From NCBI GenBank assembly GCA_027448945.1, contig DAIDMQ010000020.1:87204-151203 (forward strand): DNA of 64,000 nucleotides, read 5' to 3'. Every line of letters begins with the position of its first letter. Within the stretch, counting starts at the first letter, position 1. A program made the translations under genes and the position numbers. Shown in pieces: positions 47,397 through 56,931 of this stretch. The notes under the pieces are model-generated. The model was not told the DNA's origin. It did no database searches and saw only the letters and a list, made by a program, of their open reading frames with translations. This DNA comes from Gallionellaceae bacterium. Lineage in GTDB: Bacteria; Pseudomonadota; Gammaproteobacteria; Burkholderiales; Gallionellaceae.

Positions 47397-48493
47397 GCGT
47401 TCAATTTTTAGATTTGAAATCCCCCCATCAAGAACTACGCGCGGAGTTGCGTGCAGCGTTTGAGCGCGTGCTTGACTCTGGTTGGTATATACAGGGTAGT
47501 GAGCTAAAGCTATTTGAGCAGGAATTTGCCGCTTATTGCGAAGCCGAACATTGCATTGGTGTAGGCAACGGGCTAGATGCCCTTCATTTGATTCTGCGCG
47601 CTTATGGTATAGGCGAAGACGATGAAGTCATCGTCCCATCAAATACCTATATCGCCACTTGGCTCGCGGCAAGCTACGCAGGTGCAACACCGGTTCCGGT
47701 CGAGCCTGACGAGCGCACTTACAACATTGACCCATCACTCATCGAAGCTGCCATCACACCTCGCACCAAAGCCATCATTGCGGTGCATTTGTATGGCCAG
47801 CCAGCGGATATGGACCCAATCAACGCCATTGCTAAAAAGCACGGCTTAAAAGTCATTGAAGATGCAGCACAAGCGCACGGTGCACGCTACAAAGGTCGTC
47901 GAGCAGGCACATTAGGCGATGCGGCTGGCTTCAGTTTTTATCCGGGAAAAAATCTTGGTGCAATTGGTGACGGAGGTGCGGTCACCACCAATGATGCTGC
48001 GTTAGCGCAAAAAATACGTGAGCTCGGCAACTACGGCTCCAAGGTGAAATATCACAACGAAGTAAAAGGCTACAACTCACGATTGGACGAATTACAGGCT
48101 GCTTTTTTGCGTGAGAAATTAAAAGTGTTGGACGCATGGAATGACAAACGCAAACAGATTGCAGCAGAATATCTCCAGCAACTGGATGGCAATAAGTTGG
48201 GCTTACCACACGTGCCAGAATGGGCTGATCCAGTTTGGCATTTGTTCGTAGTGCGCAGTGCGAACCGCGAGGCTTTTCAAGCCCATTTAACCGCACAAGG
48301 AATCGGCACGGTGATTCATTACCCCATCCCGCCGCACTTGCAACCCGCCTATGCAGAGCTGAATTTCACTAAGGGAAATTTTCCGCTTGCCGAGGTGATT
48401 CATCGTGAAATTATCAGCTTGCCCATCGGGCCTCACCTCACAGATGCGCAATCGGTTCAAGTCGTCGATGCAGTGTCCCATTATTGCCAATAA
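47393..48493 (+). CDS. dTDP-3-amino-3,6-dideoxyhexose transaminase (FdtB/QdtB type)
   Basis: A PLP enzyme of the DegT/DnrJ/EryC1 family, 366 residues. [17 protein letters not shown] binds the cofactor phosphate, [15 protein letters not shown] holds the conserved Asp, and [15 protein letters not shown] carries the Schiff-base Lys186. It aminates the 3-keto sugar made by the ketoisomerase that overlaps it upstream. With the acetyltransferase it completes an N-acetylated 3-amino sugar. Confidence 0.92.
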   Translation: MSVQFLDLKSPHQELRAELRAAFERVLDSGWYIQGSELKLFEQEFAAYCEAEHCIGVGNGLDALHLILRAYGIGEDDEVIVPSNTYIATWLAASYAGATPVPVEPDERTYNIDPSLIEAAITPRTKAIIAVHLYGQPADMDPINAIAKKHGLKVIEDAAQAHGARYKGRRAGTLGDAAGFSFYPGKNLGAIGDGGAVTTNDAALAQKIRELGNYGSKVKYHNEVKGYNSRLDELQAAFLREKLKVLDAWNDKRKQIAAEYLQQLDGNKLGLPHVPEWADPVWHLFVVRSANREAFQAHLTAQGIGTVIHYPIPPHLQPAYAELNFTKGNFPLAEVIHREIISLPIGPHLTDAQSVQVVDAVSHYCQ

Positions 48494-49770
48494 TGAATTT
48501 AGCGAGCACCACGCTATGGTCGGGCTTCTCCACCGCAATCCGCATGGCGGCAGGTATTGTTGTGGCCAAGGTAGTGGCCATCTATGGTGGCCCTTCCGGC
48601 TTGGCATTGTTGGGCCAATTTCAAAACGTAGTGAACTTGGTGAATGGACTAGCCGGATCGCTATTTCAAACGGCCATCGTAAAGTATTCGGCAGAGCATC
48701 GTGATCACCCGGAAATGCTGCAAAGCTTTGTGGGGAATGCGATTAAAGCAGCTGCCAGCGTTGCATTATTTGGCACACTGCTATTGGTGATAGTTCATAA
48801 GCCATTGTCACATTGGGTAATGCATCAAGAGGGGTACGCCCCGATCTTTTTATTATTAAGCCTTGCCGTCTCGCTCTTGGTTGCCAACAGCATCGCATTG
48901 GGATTGCTAAATGGCCTAGGCGAAATTCGCACCTTTTTGCTGTTGAATGCCGCAACCAGTTTTGTGTTTTTGCTTCTGACCTTGTCGCTGGTTTGGTGGC
49001 TGGGCGTAATCGGGGCCTTGTATGCAGTCGTACTGGCACCGGCATTGATGAGTTTGCTGACGCTGTTCTCTCTGCGACCCTACTGGGGCTTGCTACGCGC
49101 TTCAATCGGACTGGGCATCGACCGCGAGCAAATGGCTAAACTGGGACGCTTTGCTCTAATTGGTCTTACTAGCGTCCTATTTTTGCCTCTGGCATTGTTG
49201 GGAATGCGAACCGAATTGATTGAGCAATTGGGGTGGCAGTCGGCAGGGCATTGGCAAGCCGTGTGGCAAATCTCCACTGCTTATTTGGCTGTCATCACGA
49301 CAGGTCTTTCCGTCTATTATTTGCCGCGACTTTCACGGCTGCACACAGCAGCAGAAATTAGAAACGAGTTGCGTAGTTTTTATCGCTTCATTTTTCCTAT
49401 CGTCATCGCCTTATCACTCACGGTGTATTTCTGCCGAGTGTGGATATTACACATCCTCTATACAGAAGCTTTTGCGCCTGCTGCCGACCTCATGATTTGG
49501 CAGCTCATGGGCGACGTGATAAAGATTTCATCGTGGGGAATGGCCTTCTTACTGGTAGCAAAAGGCATGACAAAACTCTTCGTAATAAGTGAGATTGTTT
49601 TTGCAGCTTCAATGTATTTTGGTACAAAAGTCCTGATTGCGTATCAAGGCGAACTTGCCCCGGTGATGGTCTATTTTTTCACCTACGCCCTATATTTTGT
49701 ATTTGTCTTGATAAGCATAAGCCACTATTTAAAGCGCCTTGAACAGTCGCAGAATGCAAACGCAATATGA
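48493..49770 (+). CDS. Wzx-like polysaccharide flippase
   Basis: A 425-residue polytopic protein of the MATE/PST (O-antigen translocase) group with about twelve hydrophobic helices. The start [18 protein letters not shown] and the GPSGLALLGQFQN segment are typical of O-antigen/ECA flippases, whose job is to turn undecaprenyl-linked repeat units across the inner membrane. It overlaps the aminotransferase stop by one base and the next glycosyltransferase by four. Confidence 0.88.
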   Translation: MNLASTTLWSGFSTAIRMAAGIVVAKVVAIYGGPSGLALLGQFQNVVNLVNGLAGSLFQTAIVKYSAEHRDHPEMLQSFVGNAIKAAASVALFGTLLLVIVHKPLSHWVMHQEGYAPIFLLLSLAVSLLVANSIALGLLNGLGEIRTFLLLNAATSFVFLLLTLSLVWWLGVIGALYAVVLAPALMSLLTLFSLRPYWGLLRASIGLGIDREQMAKLGRFALIGLTSVLFLPLALLGMRTELIEQLGWQSAGHWQAVWQISTAYLAVITTGLSVYYLPRLSRLHTAAEIRNELRSFYRFIFPIVIALSLTVYFCRVWILHILYTEAFAPAADLMIWQLMGDVIKISSWGMAFLLVAKGMTKLFVISEIVFAASMYFGTKVLIAYQGELAPVMVYFFTYALYFVFVLISISHYLKRLEQSQNANAI

Positions 49771-51356
49771 ACACACCAACGACTTGGCAGAACGAATCCA
49801 TGCAGCCCGCCGAAGAGGTATTTCAGCAACGGTTTACACGACTCGTACAGTGGTTGCGATCCCGCGCGCTGAAAGAAAAAAACATAGACGCCGCACTTAA
49901 TACAGCGCTGGCTTATGGTGAATTCAGAGCGTACAACAACGATGGCGTTTACTCTGACGACTCGTTAGAAGAGGCGCTTGAAATAAAGGTAATTGAATCT
50001 GCGCACTTCGATTTAGAAAAAATTAAAGCCCAACGGGGTGACAAGGTATTGGTATTGGCCACCGAACTTTACAATCATGGCGGGCACACCAAAGTGCTAA
50101 TGACTTGGTTGGACTTGGCGCGAACGTTGCGGACACATCGACTTGTGGTGACACGTTCTTTGACCGCCGAGTGCAAAAAACAGATACATGACTTGAGTGT
50201 CGAATTACAGGAGATTTCATCATTCGGAATTAAATCGATTGGCGATATTTTGAGCGCAGCGAATGGCTGCAACATTGTTGTCTTGCACACGCATCCGCAG
50301 GACATTTATGCAGCAATTGCAGTCCGACTGCTGGCAAAATCGGGTCTCAAAGTAATTTTTTACAATCACTCGGATCATTTGTTTTCATTTGGTATTGGTG
50401 CAGCACATCGTGTTGGTGAAGTTAGCAGCTACGGGATGCAAATCAATCAATTACATCAGCGCACACACTGCCCATCAATATGGATGGGGATACCAATTAA
50501 AACCTTGGATATTAAGCGCCGTGAACCCAATTCAAGTGATAAGCAAGGGGCATCGCGCATCGTACTGTCAGCGGGTTCTGTTAACAAATACCGCCCAGAT
50601 GAAGAATTTATCTTTGCAGAATTTGTGACGGGTTTGATTGACACTCATCCCGAAGTGACGATGATTTTAGTAGGCCCAACTGGGAAAGAAAATTGGTGGG
50701 GTAATTATCCAACTCGTTGGGGGGGCAGAGTAAAGTTTTTGGGCTTTTTGCCTGGCACGGAATATATGCAGTTGTTGGCCAAGGCAGATGTTTTTGTGGA
50801 TAGTTACCCCATTACGGGAGGAACAGCCTTTCCCGAAGCACTGTTGCGCGGCAAGCTGTGTGCAGGTCTAGCTACCCCCGTACAAGGATATAGCTGTGCG
50901 GATGTGCTAAAGGTGGCGACCTCAGAGCAACTGGTGCAAAGAGTGGGAGAGTTGTTAGTTGGTAGTCCAGATGCCGTGGCCGCCATTCAAAATGTTAAAG
51001 GGCAGGTTTTAGAGATGCACAGCACGGATGCCTTCCTCAAGAAAATAGCGCTGCTCTACAATGATGAAAGCGATGTGTCTTTGCTAACGGATAGCCCTTG
51101 GCAGCAAATTTCCCAACCGGATTGTTTGTGGATTGAGAGGCGCTGGCACCATCAGCAATCAATTGCGTTCCCTAGAATAGATAGCTTGCTTGCCTTAAAA
51201 ATTTCGCTGGTGATTGGTTTGCTGTTCCGCGCGATATTTAATTTCAAATACTGTGCTCGCTCTAGTTTTAGGCGTGTTGTGTTGGTATTTATAGCAACCA
51301 TGCTGCCGCAAAAAATTCGGCCAATATTTATGGGAAGTCTGAATCGCTTTAGATAA
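49767..51356 (+). CDS. Large glycosyltransferase, GT4-like (GT-B fold)
   Basis: A 529-residue protein. The N-terminal 90 residues are an extra helical part. From about 92 a GT-B fold begins with VLVLATELYNHGGHTKVLM, a donor-domain middle region RIVLSAGSVNKYRPDEEF, and VKFLGFLPGTEYMQLLAKADVFVDSYPITGG-like segments with the acidic E-rich pocket (TAFPEALLRGK). The C-terminal 80 residues end in a hydrophobic stretch that may dip into the membrane. Donor and acceptor are not predictable. Confidence 0.75.
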   Translation: MNTPTTWQNESMQPAEEVFQQRFTRLVQWLRSRALKEKNIDAALNTALAYGEFRAYNNDGVYSDDSLEEALEIKVIESAHFDLEKIKAQRGDKVLVLATELYNHGGHTKVLMTWLDLARTLRTHRLVVTRSLTAECKKQIHDLSVELQEISSFGIKSIGDILSAANGCNIVVLHTHPQDIYAAIAVRLLAKSGLKVIFYNHSDHLFSFGIGAAHRVGEVSSYGMQINQLHQRTHCPSIWMGIPIKTLDIKRREPNSSDKQGASRIVLSAGSVNKYRPDEEFIFAEFVTGLIDTHPEVTMILVGPTGKENWWGNYPTRWGGRVKFLGFLPGTEYMQLLAKADVFVDSYPITGGTAFPEALLRGKLCAGLATPVQGYSCADVLKVATSEQLVQRVGELLVGSPDAVAAIQNVKGQVLEMHSTDAFLKKIALLYNDESDVSLLTDSPWQQISQPDCLWIERRWHHQQSIAFPRIDSLLALKISLVIGLLFRAIFNFKYCARSSFRRVVLVFIATMLPQKIRPIFMGSLNRFR

Positions 51357-52441
51357 TGAAAAAACTTTCCGAATACGCGCGTGGTCGCGACAATAATTTC
51401 AATCTCATCCGATTTGTTGCCGCCATGATGGTGCTGTACAGCCACAGCTTTGCGTTAGCACTGGGTGGGGGGGAGCCTTGGAGTCAGTTTGGCGTGACCC
51501 CCGGTTCGATCGCAGTGGATATTTTTTTTGTGACGAGCGGTTTTCTTGTTACAGCGAGTTTGGTTGTTCGCAAAGAGCTTTGCTCTTTTGTGGTTGCGCG
51601 AGTGTTGAGAATTTACCCCGCACTGTTGGTGATGGTTTTTCTCACTGTATTTGTTTTGGGCGTCACATTTACAACGGCCCCGCTGCACGACTACTTTAAC
51701 GATATTGAAATAGTGAAATATGTATTGAGGAATACAACTTTGTTTGCAGGATGTTGCGGCCATCTGCCGCATGTGTTTGACGACAACCCCGTGAAGCAGG
51801 CTGTAAACGGATCGCTATGGACGATGCCGTGGGAAGTCAGAATGTATTTTCTGTTGTTTGGTATCGGAGTCGTGGCCAAGTTTCTTCAATGGCGTGAGCA
51901 GGCATGGAAGCCAATGGTGGTAATCGCTTTTGTTATTTTTTCTGTAGCCTATTTTGTGAATCACTACGTCCCGGCAGTGTCCTTTATGCAAGATAACCGC
52001 GCGTTGCGGCTATGCATGTTATTTTTTATGGGCGCTACGTTTTATGCATACAAAGAAAAAATTTCGATCAGTCATTTGACGGGTTTTTCGGCATTGATTT
52101 TGGTGGCGGCTGCTTTATTAGCAGGGGAGTGGCTCTTTTTACCGCTCTATACGGTTTTGGTTGGCTATGCCGCACTCTACCTAGCCTATCTTCCGGCGGG
52201 AGGCATTAGAAAATTTAACCAATTGGGCGACTATTCTTACGGTGTTTACATCTATGCCTTCCCGATCCAGCAAGCAATAGTCTCGATGAATATTGGAATA
52301 ACAGGCATGCATTTATTTTTGATTGCATTGCCATGTACGTTGCTTTGCGCAGTGTTGTCTTGGCACTTGATTGAAAAACGGAGTTTGAAAATAAAGAGTT
52401 CCCAGTTGTTTTGCAATGCAGCAATGGTTACGGGAAAATAA
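51356..52441 (+). CDS. Acyltransferase family 3 membrane protein (OafA-like)
   Basis: A 361-residue protein with about ten membrane helices. NNFNLIRFVAAMMVLYSHSF at the start carries the conserved Arg and His, and GSIAVDIFFVTSGFLVTASL has the family's F-F-x-x-S-G-F motif. Such enzymes O-acetylate polysaccharide repeat units at the inner membrane. It starts within the previous stop codon and is followed directly by a GH5 gene. Confidence 0.9.
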   Translation: MKKLSEYARGRDNNFNLIRFVAAMMVLYSHSFALALGGGEPWSQFGVTPGSIAVDIFFVTSGFLVTASLVVRKELCSFVVARVLRIYPALLVMVFLTVFVLGVTFTTAPLHDYFNDIEIVKYVLRNTTLFAGCCGHLPHVFDDNPVKQAVNGSLWTMPWEVRMYFLLFGIGVVAKFLQWREQAWKPMVVIAFVIFSVAYFVNHYVPAVSFMQDNRALRLCMLFFMGATFYAYKEKISISHLTGFSALILVAAALLAGEWLFLPLYTVLVGYAALYLAYLPAGGIRKFNQLGDYSYGVYIYAFPIQQAIVSMNIGITGMHLFLIALPCTLLCAVLSWHLIEKRSLKIKSSQLFCNAAMVTGK

Positions 52442-53557
52442 ATGAAGAGGTTCAATCTATTTTCAATCAAAAGTCAGTTGGTTATAGCGATTCTAATGGG
52501 AGTGGGCATCACCGCATCCAATACTATCTTGGCTCAGGAGATGCCGCCTGCATGGCCTTGGCATGGTGTATCAATCCAAAATACAGAGCCCTTCGATCCT
52601 GTTGAGTTAGAGAAAATCGTTAATGAATTTCACATCAACTCAATACAAATTAGATTGCTCCCGCGTTTGTTGGCTGAAAGGCAAAATCTTACCCCAGCGG
52701 AGGCGTGGACTCGTTCAATTGAATGGGGTGACCGCATGTTGGATGAATGTAAACACTTGGGGATAGTCGCAATCATGACTGTAGAAGGTGGTTTTCCACT
52801 TAACCCAAAATTCCCGGCAGCACACGAAAGTGTTAAATTTTGGAGTGCAGCGGGCCAGCGTGATGAGATTGTGCAAACGATGAGTTCGTTATCCAAACAC
52901 TATGCATACAGAGGAAAAGAGTTGGTTGCCTACCAAATACTGAGCGAGCCTTTGATGTTGCAAGAAAGTAAGCCAGTAAGGCCCCCTCAGTGGGAAGAAT
53001 TGATGAGTCAACTTATTAAGGCTGTGCGCAAAAACGATGCGGGAAGATGGATTGCAATCGCGCCACCGCCGGGCGGAGGGCCAAATGTTTATAAAAAGGC
53101 TGTGCGCTTTAGTGATACACGGATTATCTATGGTGCACATATGTACATACCATTGACATTCACACATCAAGGAATCTTGGATTGGAAAGACGAGAGCCAT
53201 ACTTACCCGGGTTGGATTGACTGGAAATATTGGGATAAAGAGGCTCTGAGAAACGCGATGATGCCACTTCGAAATTTCCAATTGGAATATCAGGTGCCCG
53301 TTTGGATTGGGGAGTTCAGTGCCATTTCGTGGTCACAGGGGGCAGATCAATATTTGACGGATGTTGTAGATATTTTTGATGAATGGAATTGGAGCTGGAC
53401 TTATTTTAGCTGGAATGGCTATTTTGGATGGCAGCCCAATGTGGATGCCGTAAACCCCGAACCGATAGCTACATGGCCGCAGCATATTGTTGGCAACACA
53501 GCTCATCGATGGAAAACATTGAAAAAGCTGACTACAAGGGGGGAAATTGGAAAATAA
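52442..53557 (+). CDS. Secreted GH5-family glycoside hydrolase
   Basis: A 371-residue protein with a signal peptide (about residues 1-31, ending ILAQ). The TIM-barrel motifs of GH5 are HGVSIQNTEP, the acid/base Glu169 in ILSEPLM, YGAHMY with His233, and the nucleophile Glu291 in VWIGEFSAI. The acid/base motif reads SEP rather than the usual NEP, which is uncommon and may alter activity. Glycosidases in polysaccharide loci often trim or proofread the exported chain. It is placed without a gap after the acyltransferase. Confidence 0.85.
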   Translation: MKRFNLFSIKSQLVIAILMGVGITASNTILAQEMPPAWPWHGVSIQNTEPFDPVELEKIVNEFHINSIQIRLLPRLLAERQNLTPAEAWTRSIEWGDRMLDECKHLGIVAIMTVEGGFPLNPKFPAAHESVKFWSAAGQRDEIVQTMSSLSKHYAYRGKELVAYQILSEPLMLQESKPVRPPQWEELMSQLIKAVRKNDAGRWIAIAPPPGGGPNVYKKAVRFSDTRIIYGAHMYIPLTFTHQGILDWKDESHTYPGWIDWKYWDKEALRNAMMPLRNFQLEYQVPVWIGEFSAISWSQGADQYLTDVVDIFDEWNWSWTYFSWNGYFGWQPNVDAVNPEPIATWPQHIVGNTAHRWKTLKKLTTRGEIGK

Positions 53558-54818
53558 AACTTCTCACCAATTTAAGAGAGCTAGTTTAAATTATGCTCGC
53601 TTAATAAATGCGTCATTCATATTCAATTATTCCAAGCTATTGACGAGTCTTGTTGCTGTCGCGGCGTTATGCGAATTTCTGTATATGTTGCCAGTCATTG
53701 GGAGCGTCCCTAAATTGACCATGTTCACCCATCAGGCGCTGGTGCTGATACTGGCGGTGCTTGTTTTTCAATCAGTGGCTAAGCGCGGTGTGGAACTATG
53801 GAAGACCCTCTTTTTTCTGTGGTTGGTTGCCGTCTTCATTACCTTATATGGTATTTCTCCTATACGGTTGATTGAGTGTGTAGGGATTGTTGCATTTGTA
53901 TTTTTGAGTGAGGCTAACCAACAAACCGCATTTGAAAAATTCAAATCAATTTTCGCCGCTATTTTACTGGTGAACATCGTTGCTTACCCATTTGCCGCAC
54001 TTGAACTCCTCCCCAATTTTGGCGTAATCGTCCCAGATCATTGGCTTAAGCAGGCAACGGGTATGTATTACGATAATTTCGGGATTACATTTGTGATTCA
54101 TGAAGATGAGGCATTGAATTTATCAGTCAGCAGTGTGCTTTATAGAATGTCAGCATGGTTTGAAGAGCCCGGCAATGTGGGTACGATTTCGGCGCTATTG
54201 TTGGCGGCAACACAGTTTAAGATGGATCGCCGGGGTAAGATAATATTGCTGGGGGGGCTGCTCTCTTTTTCATTGGCTTTCTACGCCATGATAATATTTT
54301 ACCAAGTAATCAAAAAGCCCAAGAGTTTGATTTATCTATTACTGGCGGGGGCGGTGTTTTTGTTTGTTTTTCAAGACAACGAATTCGTCTCCACCAGAAT
54401 CATCGATCGAGTATTTGTCTCAGACAGTAGTGTTTCCGCTGATAATCGAACAGAAGAGCTATTTGATGTCGCATTTGATGAATACATCCAAACGCCTTCG
54501 GTGTGGCTGGGGCATGACAAAGACCACCAACTTTATAACCTGCAATACAACGCCTACTCTTGGAAAAACTTGGTGTGGGACTATGGTGTCATTGGGACTG
54601 CATTCTACATATCGGTTTTCTTTTTCCTTATCGCCATTAAAAACGTATTTAATTTAAAACAAGCATTATCCATTCAATCAAATCGCGCGCTTCCCTTCAT
54701 CTTGATTTTTTTTATAAGTATTTATCAGCGCCCTTATGTTTTAAGTCTGTTGTATGTGTTGATATTTGTGGCTGGAATTAACGTTGGGCTTAAGGATAAG
54801 GCGCATGACAATAGATAA
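53547..54818 (+). CDS. O-antigen polymerase/ligase-like membrane protein (Wzy)
   Basis: A 423-residue protein with about ten hydrophobic helices and a large periplasmic loop (roughly residues 150-215), the layout of Wzy polymerases. The chosen start is TTG 53547, because a strong ribosome site AAGGGGGG lies just before it and no ATG occurs for over 40 codons; it overlaps the GH5 gene by 11 bp. It likely joins repeat units in the periplasm. The stop is followed by a 31-bp repeat and the remains of another polymerase. Confidence 0.75.
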   Translation: MENKTSHQFKRASLNYARLINASFIFNYSKLLTSLVAVAALCEFLYMLPVIGSVPKLTMFTHQALVLILAVLVFQSVAKRGVELWKTLFFLWLVAVFITLYGISPIRLIECVGIVAFVFLSEANQQTAFEKFKSIFAAILLVNIVAYPFAALELLPNFGVIVPDHWLKQATGMYYDNFGITFVIHEDEALNLSVSSVLYRMSAWFEEPGNVGTISALLLAATQFKMDRRGKIILLGGLLSFSLAFYAMIIFYQVIKKPKSLIYLLLAGAVFLFVFQDNEFVSTRIIDRVFVSDSSVSADNRTEELFDVAFDEYIQTPSVWLGHDKDHQLYNLQYNAYSWKNLVWDYGVIGTAFYISVFFFLIAIKNVFNLKQALSIQSNRALPFILIFFISIYQRPYVLSLLYVLIFVAGINVGLKDKAHDNR

Positions 54819-54845
54819 AACCACTGCGACGCGCAGTCACTCATT
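54815..54845 (+). repeat. 31-bp direct repeat, first copy
   Basis: Identical to 55404-55434, where it is the start of an acetyltransferase gene (KTTATRSHS). Here it follows an ATG at 54805 and would encode MTIDKTTATRSHSF before running out of frame after 22 codons. Directly after the repeat begins a polymerase fragment. Confidence 0.9.
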
Positions 54846-55387
54846 TTCTTGCGTTCGGGAGTGGCATGCTTGAAATGGTGCTTGGAAAATATTTCCAACT
54901 CCTCACCAGTTTGCTCCAAGACTTATCTGGCAATGAGTCCTCACTCGGCGGCAGTAGTTTCGGTATGCGTATGATGCAGCTCGATGCCGCAATTAGCATG
55001 TTTTGGGAGAGTCCAGTTTGGGGCCATGGCTTCGCCTATATTCGATCACTATTGGAAATCGATATGACCGGCGATTTGTTGGGGGGGGAAAGCTTTGCGT
55101 TTTCTTTGCTCATTGAAATGGGCTTGCTTGGCATACTGGCCTATCTCATTTTATTTGTGGGAATTTATCTAAGTTTTAAAAAGCATATCAAGCAGGGTCA
55201 TACGGAAAATGAGAAGAGCTTGGCACTGACAGGCATCGCTTTGTTAGTGGGGCAGCTTGCATTTATTTTTGTTACTGGCGAATTGGGTACTACGCCGATA
55301 TTTTTGATGTTGGTCGCTTTACTACTTCGACTGTTATATTTGATGCCACATAAACCAAATGAAGCTGTGCTGCGTCATGTGCGATGA
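54842..55387 (+). pseudogene. C-terminal fragment of a second Wzy/O-antigen ligase-like protein
   Basis: An open frame that continues coding sense from the edge of the 31-bp repeat (FLAFGSGMLEMVLGK). Its first ATG is 54866, giving 173 residues, under half of a Wzy protein. It holds SSLGGSSFGMRMMQLDAAI and SPVWGHGFAYI, a motif of the large periplasmic Wzy/WaaL loop, then three helices. The N-terminal helices are missing. A poly-G run of eight at 55081 lies in it. It looks like the leftover 3' end of a polymerase replaced by the intact gene upstream. Confidence 0.75.
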
Positions 55388-55399
55388 GAGAGATAGAGT

Positions 55400-55930
55400 A
55401 TGAATAAAACCACTGCGACGCGCAGTCACTCATTACGGCGAATGATGGGTAAGCTTTTTCAATTTGCCGCCAGAAAAATCCCCTTCGTGCCTAGCAAGTT
55501 GCGAGTCCGCTTTCAGCGTTTGCACGGTGTGAATTTCACTGACTGGAGATCGGTCTTCTTGGGGGAGGATGTGTATTTCGATGACATTTATCCAGAAGAT
55601 ATTTACGTTGGGCGGAATGTGCGGATTACTGCCGGAGTCAGAATTTTGACGCACTATTTTGATACCAAATTCCAGCCGATTCCCGAACGTCCATTTAGAT
55701 TTTATCGAGGCCAAGTTGTGATTGGCGACAATGTATTTGTTGGTGTGAATACGGTTATTGCTAAACCCATCACCATCGGAAATGGCGCAGTGATTGGGGC
55801 AAATTCAGTGGTAACACATGACATCCCGGCCAATGCAATTGTGGTGGGCTCGCCGGCCAAGGTGGTTGGCTACCGCCCTGCGATGAGTGGGGTGTCTCAA
55901 ATGGGGGAATGTAAGGTTGAAGTTGTATAA
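55400..55930 (+). CDS. WcaF-like hexapeptide acetyltransferase
   Basis: A 176-residue left-handed beta-helix protein. After a basic N-terminus it has GEDVYFDDIYPEDIYVG, VGRNVRITAGVRILTHYFD with the conserved His, and the final coils VVIGDNVFVGVNTVIA, IGNGAVIGANSVVTHD and VVGSPAKVVG. It would O-acetylate a sugar in the repeat unit using acetyl-CoA. Its first codons contain the second copy of the 31-bp repeat. Confidence 0.85.
   Translation: MNKTTATRSHSLRRMMGKLFQFAARKIPFVPSKLRVRFQRLHGVNFTDWRSVFLGEDVYFDDIYPEDIYVGRNVRITAGVRILTHYFDTKFQPIPERPFRFYRGQVVIGDNVFVGVNTVIAKPITIGNGAVIGANSVVTHDIPANAIVVGSPAKVVGYRPAMSGVSQMGECKVEVV
55404..55434 (+). repeat. 31-bp direct repeat, second copy
   Basis: Identical to 54815-54845, 589 bp away, and forms codons 2-12 of the acetyltransferase gene. 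The first copy lies at the junction of two polymerase genes. Confidence 0.9.
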
Positions 55931-55995
55931 ACCCGCATGAGGTTGAGCCAGGTATTTGGGATGAATGAGATTGTAAAGATAGGTGCGGTGGGTCA

Positions 55996-56931
55996 ATGAA
56001 AAATGTTTTGGTTGTTTTGCTTAATTACAACTCTCCGCAAGATACTTATCGGTGTTTAGAGAGTCTTGCGGCCAGTGCTTACCAAGTCAATGTGGTCGTG
56101 GTTGATAATGCCTCCACAGGTGGCGGTCTTGTGGAAGAAACGAAAGTGAAGGCGTTGTGCGCGAATTCACATGTTATTTTCAACCCGAAAAATGCGGGTT
56201 TTGGCGGCGGAAATAATCTAGGCATAGAGTGGGGTTTGAAGCACACCGACGCGGATTATTTTTTCATTTTAAATAACGATACTGTCGTTACCGAAAGTGC
56301 TGTCGAAAAGCTGGTGCAGTTCATTGAAGCAGACCCGACTCTAGGTATGTGCTCTCCCGCCATTTTTCATCTGCAAACGCCAGATGTATTTTGGTTCGGC
56401 GGTGGTTACATTGACTGGCGCAAGGGCGGCGCACTTTCGCCCAATGTTAATAAAGCCATTGGCACGGATGTGGCTGTGGCAGAAATCACATTCATTTCAG
56501 GATGCGCCATGTTTCTTCGACGTGGGGTGCTAGAAAAGCTGGGAGGCTTTTCGGATGATTATTTTATGTATTGTGAGGATGTTGATTATTGTGCGCGAGC
56601 ACTCAATGCAGGTTATCGAATTGGCTATGACTCAACCACGCAGATTTTTCACAACGCACACTCTAGTGTGATTAAAGGTCACGATTCATACATCGTTCCC
56701 CACAGTTGGAAAAACAAGTCGGCTCCCTTTTTTATCAAACACTATGTGTATGGTGCTCTGCTAAATTTAAGTAAACATGCTCGTGGCAGAATCCGTTTCT
56801 TGGGTACGCTATCCGTGGTGAAAAGCTGCTTGAAATGGTCGCTTGGCTACATCAGGCACGGTCGCTTTGATGCAATCGGAGCTATGTTCGTAGGGGTGCG
56901 TTACTACTTTTTGAAAGTGCCGCCCAAATGA
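55996..56931 (+). CDS. GT2-family glycosyltransferase (rhamnosyltransferase-like)
   Basis: A 311-residue GT-A enzyme. VLLNYNSPQDTYRCLESL starts the nucleotide-sugar fold, VVVDNASTGGG follows, NPKNAGFGGGNNLGIEWG and FILNNDTVV hold the DxD-like metal site, and GCAMFLRRGVLEKLGGFSDD is the acceptor-side block. The pattern fits WbbL-type enzymes that often use dTDP-rhamnose, which this island produces. It overlaps the next gene by four bases. Confidence 0.85.
   Translation: MKNVLVVLLNYNSPQDTYRCLESLAASAYQVNVVVVDNASTGGGLVEETKVKALCANSHVIFNPKNAGFGGGNNLGIEWGLKHTDADYFFILNNDTVVTESAVEKLVQFIEADPTLGMCSPAIFHLQTPDVFWFGGGYIDWRKGGALSPNVNKAIGTDVAVAEITFISGCAMFLRRGVLEKLGGFSDDYFMYCEDVDYCARALNAGYRIGYDSTTQIFHNAHSSVIKGHDSYIVPHSWKNKSAPFFIKHYVYGALLNLSKHARGRIRFLGTLSVVKSCLKWSLGYIRHGRFDAIGAMFVGVRYYFLKVPPK

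Noticed and set aside
55081..55088. Run of eight G as a phase-variation switch
   Set aside because: It lies in a polymerase fragment that is already broken, and similar G runs occur in housekeeping genes here (hpt near 1839, trpS near 12850).
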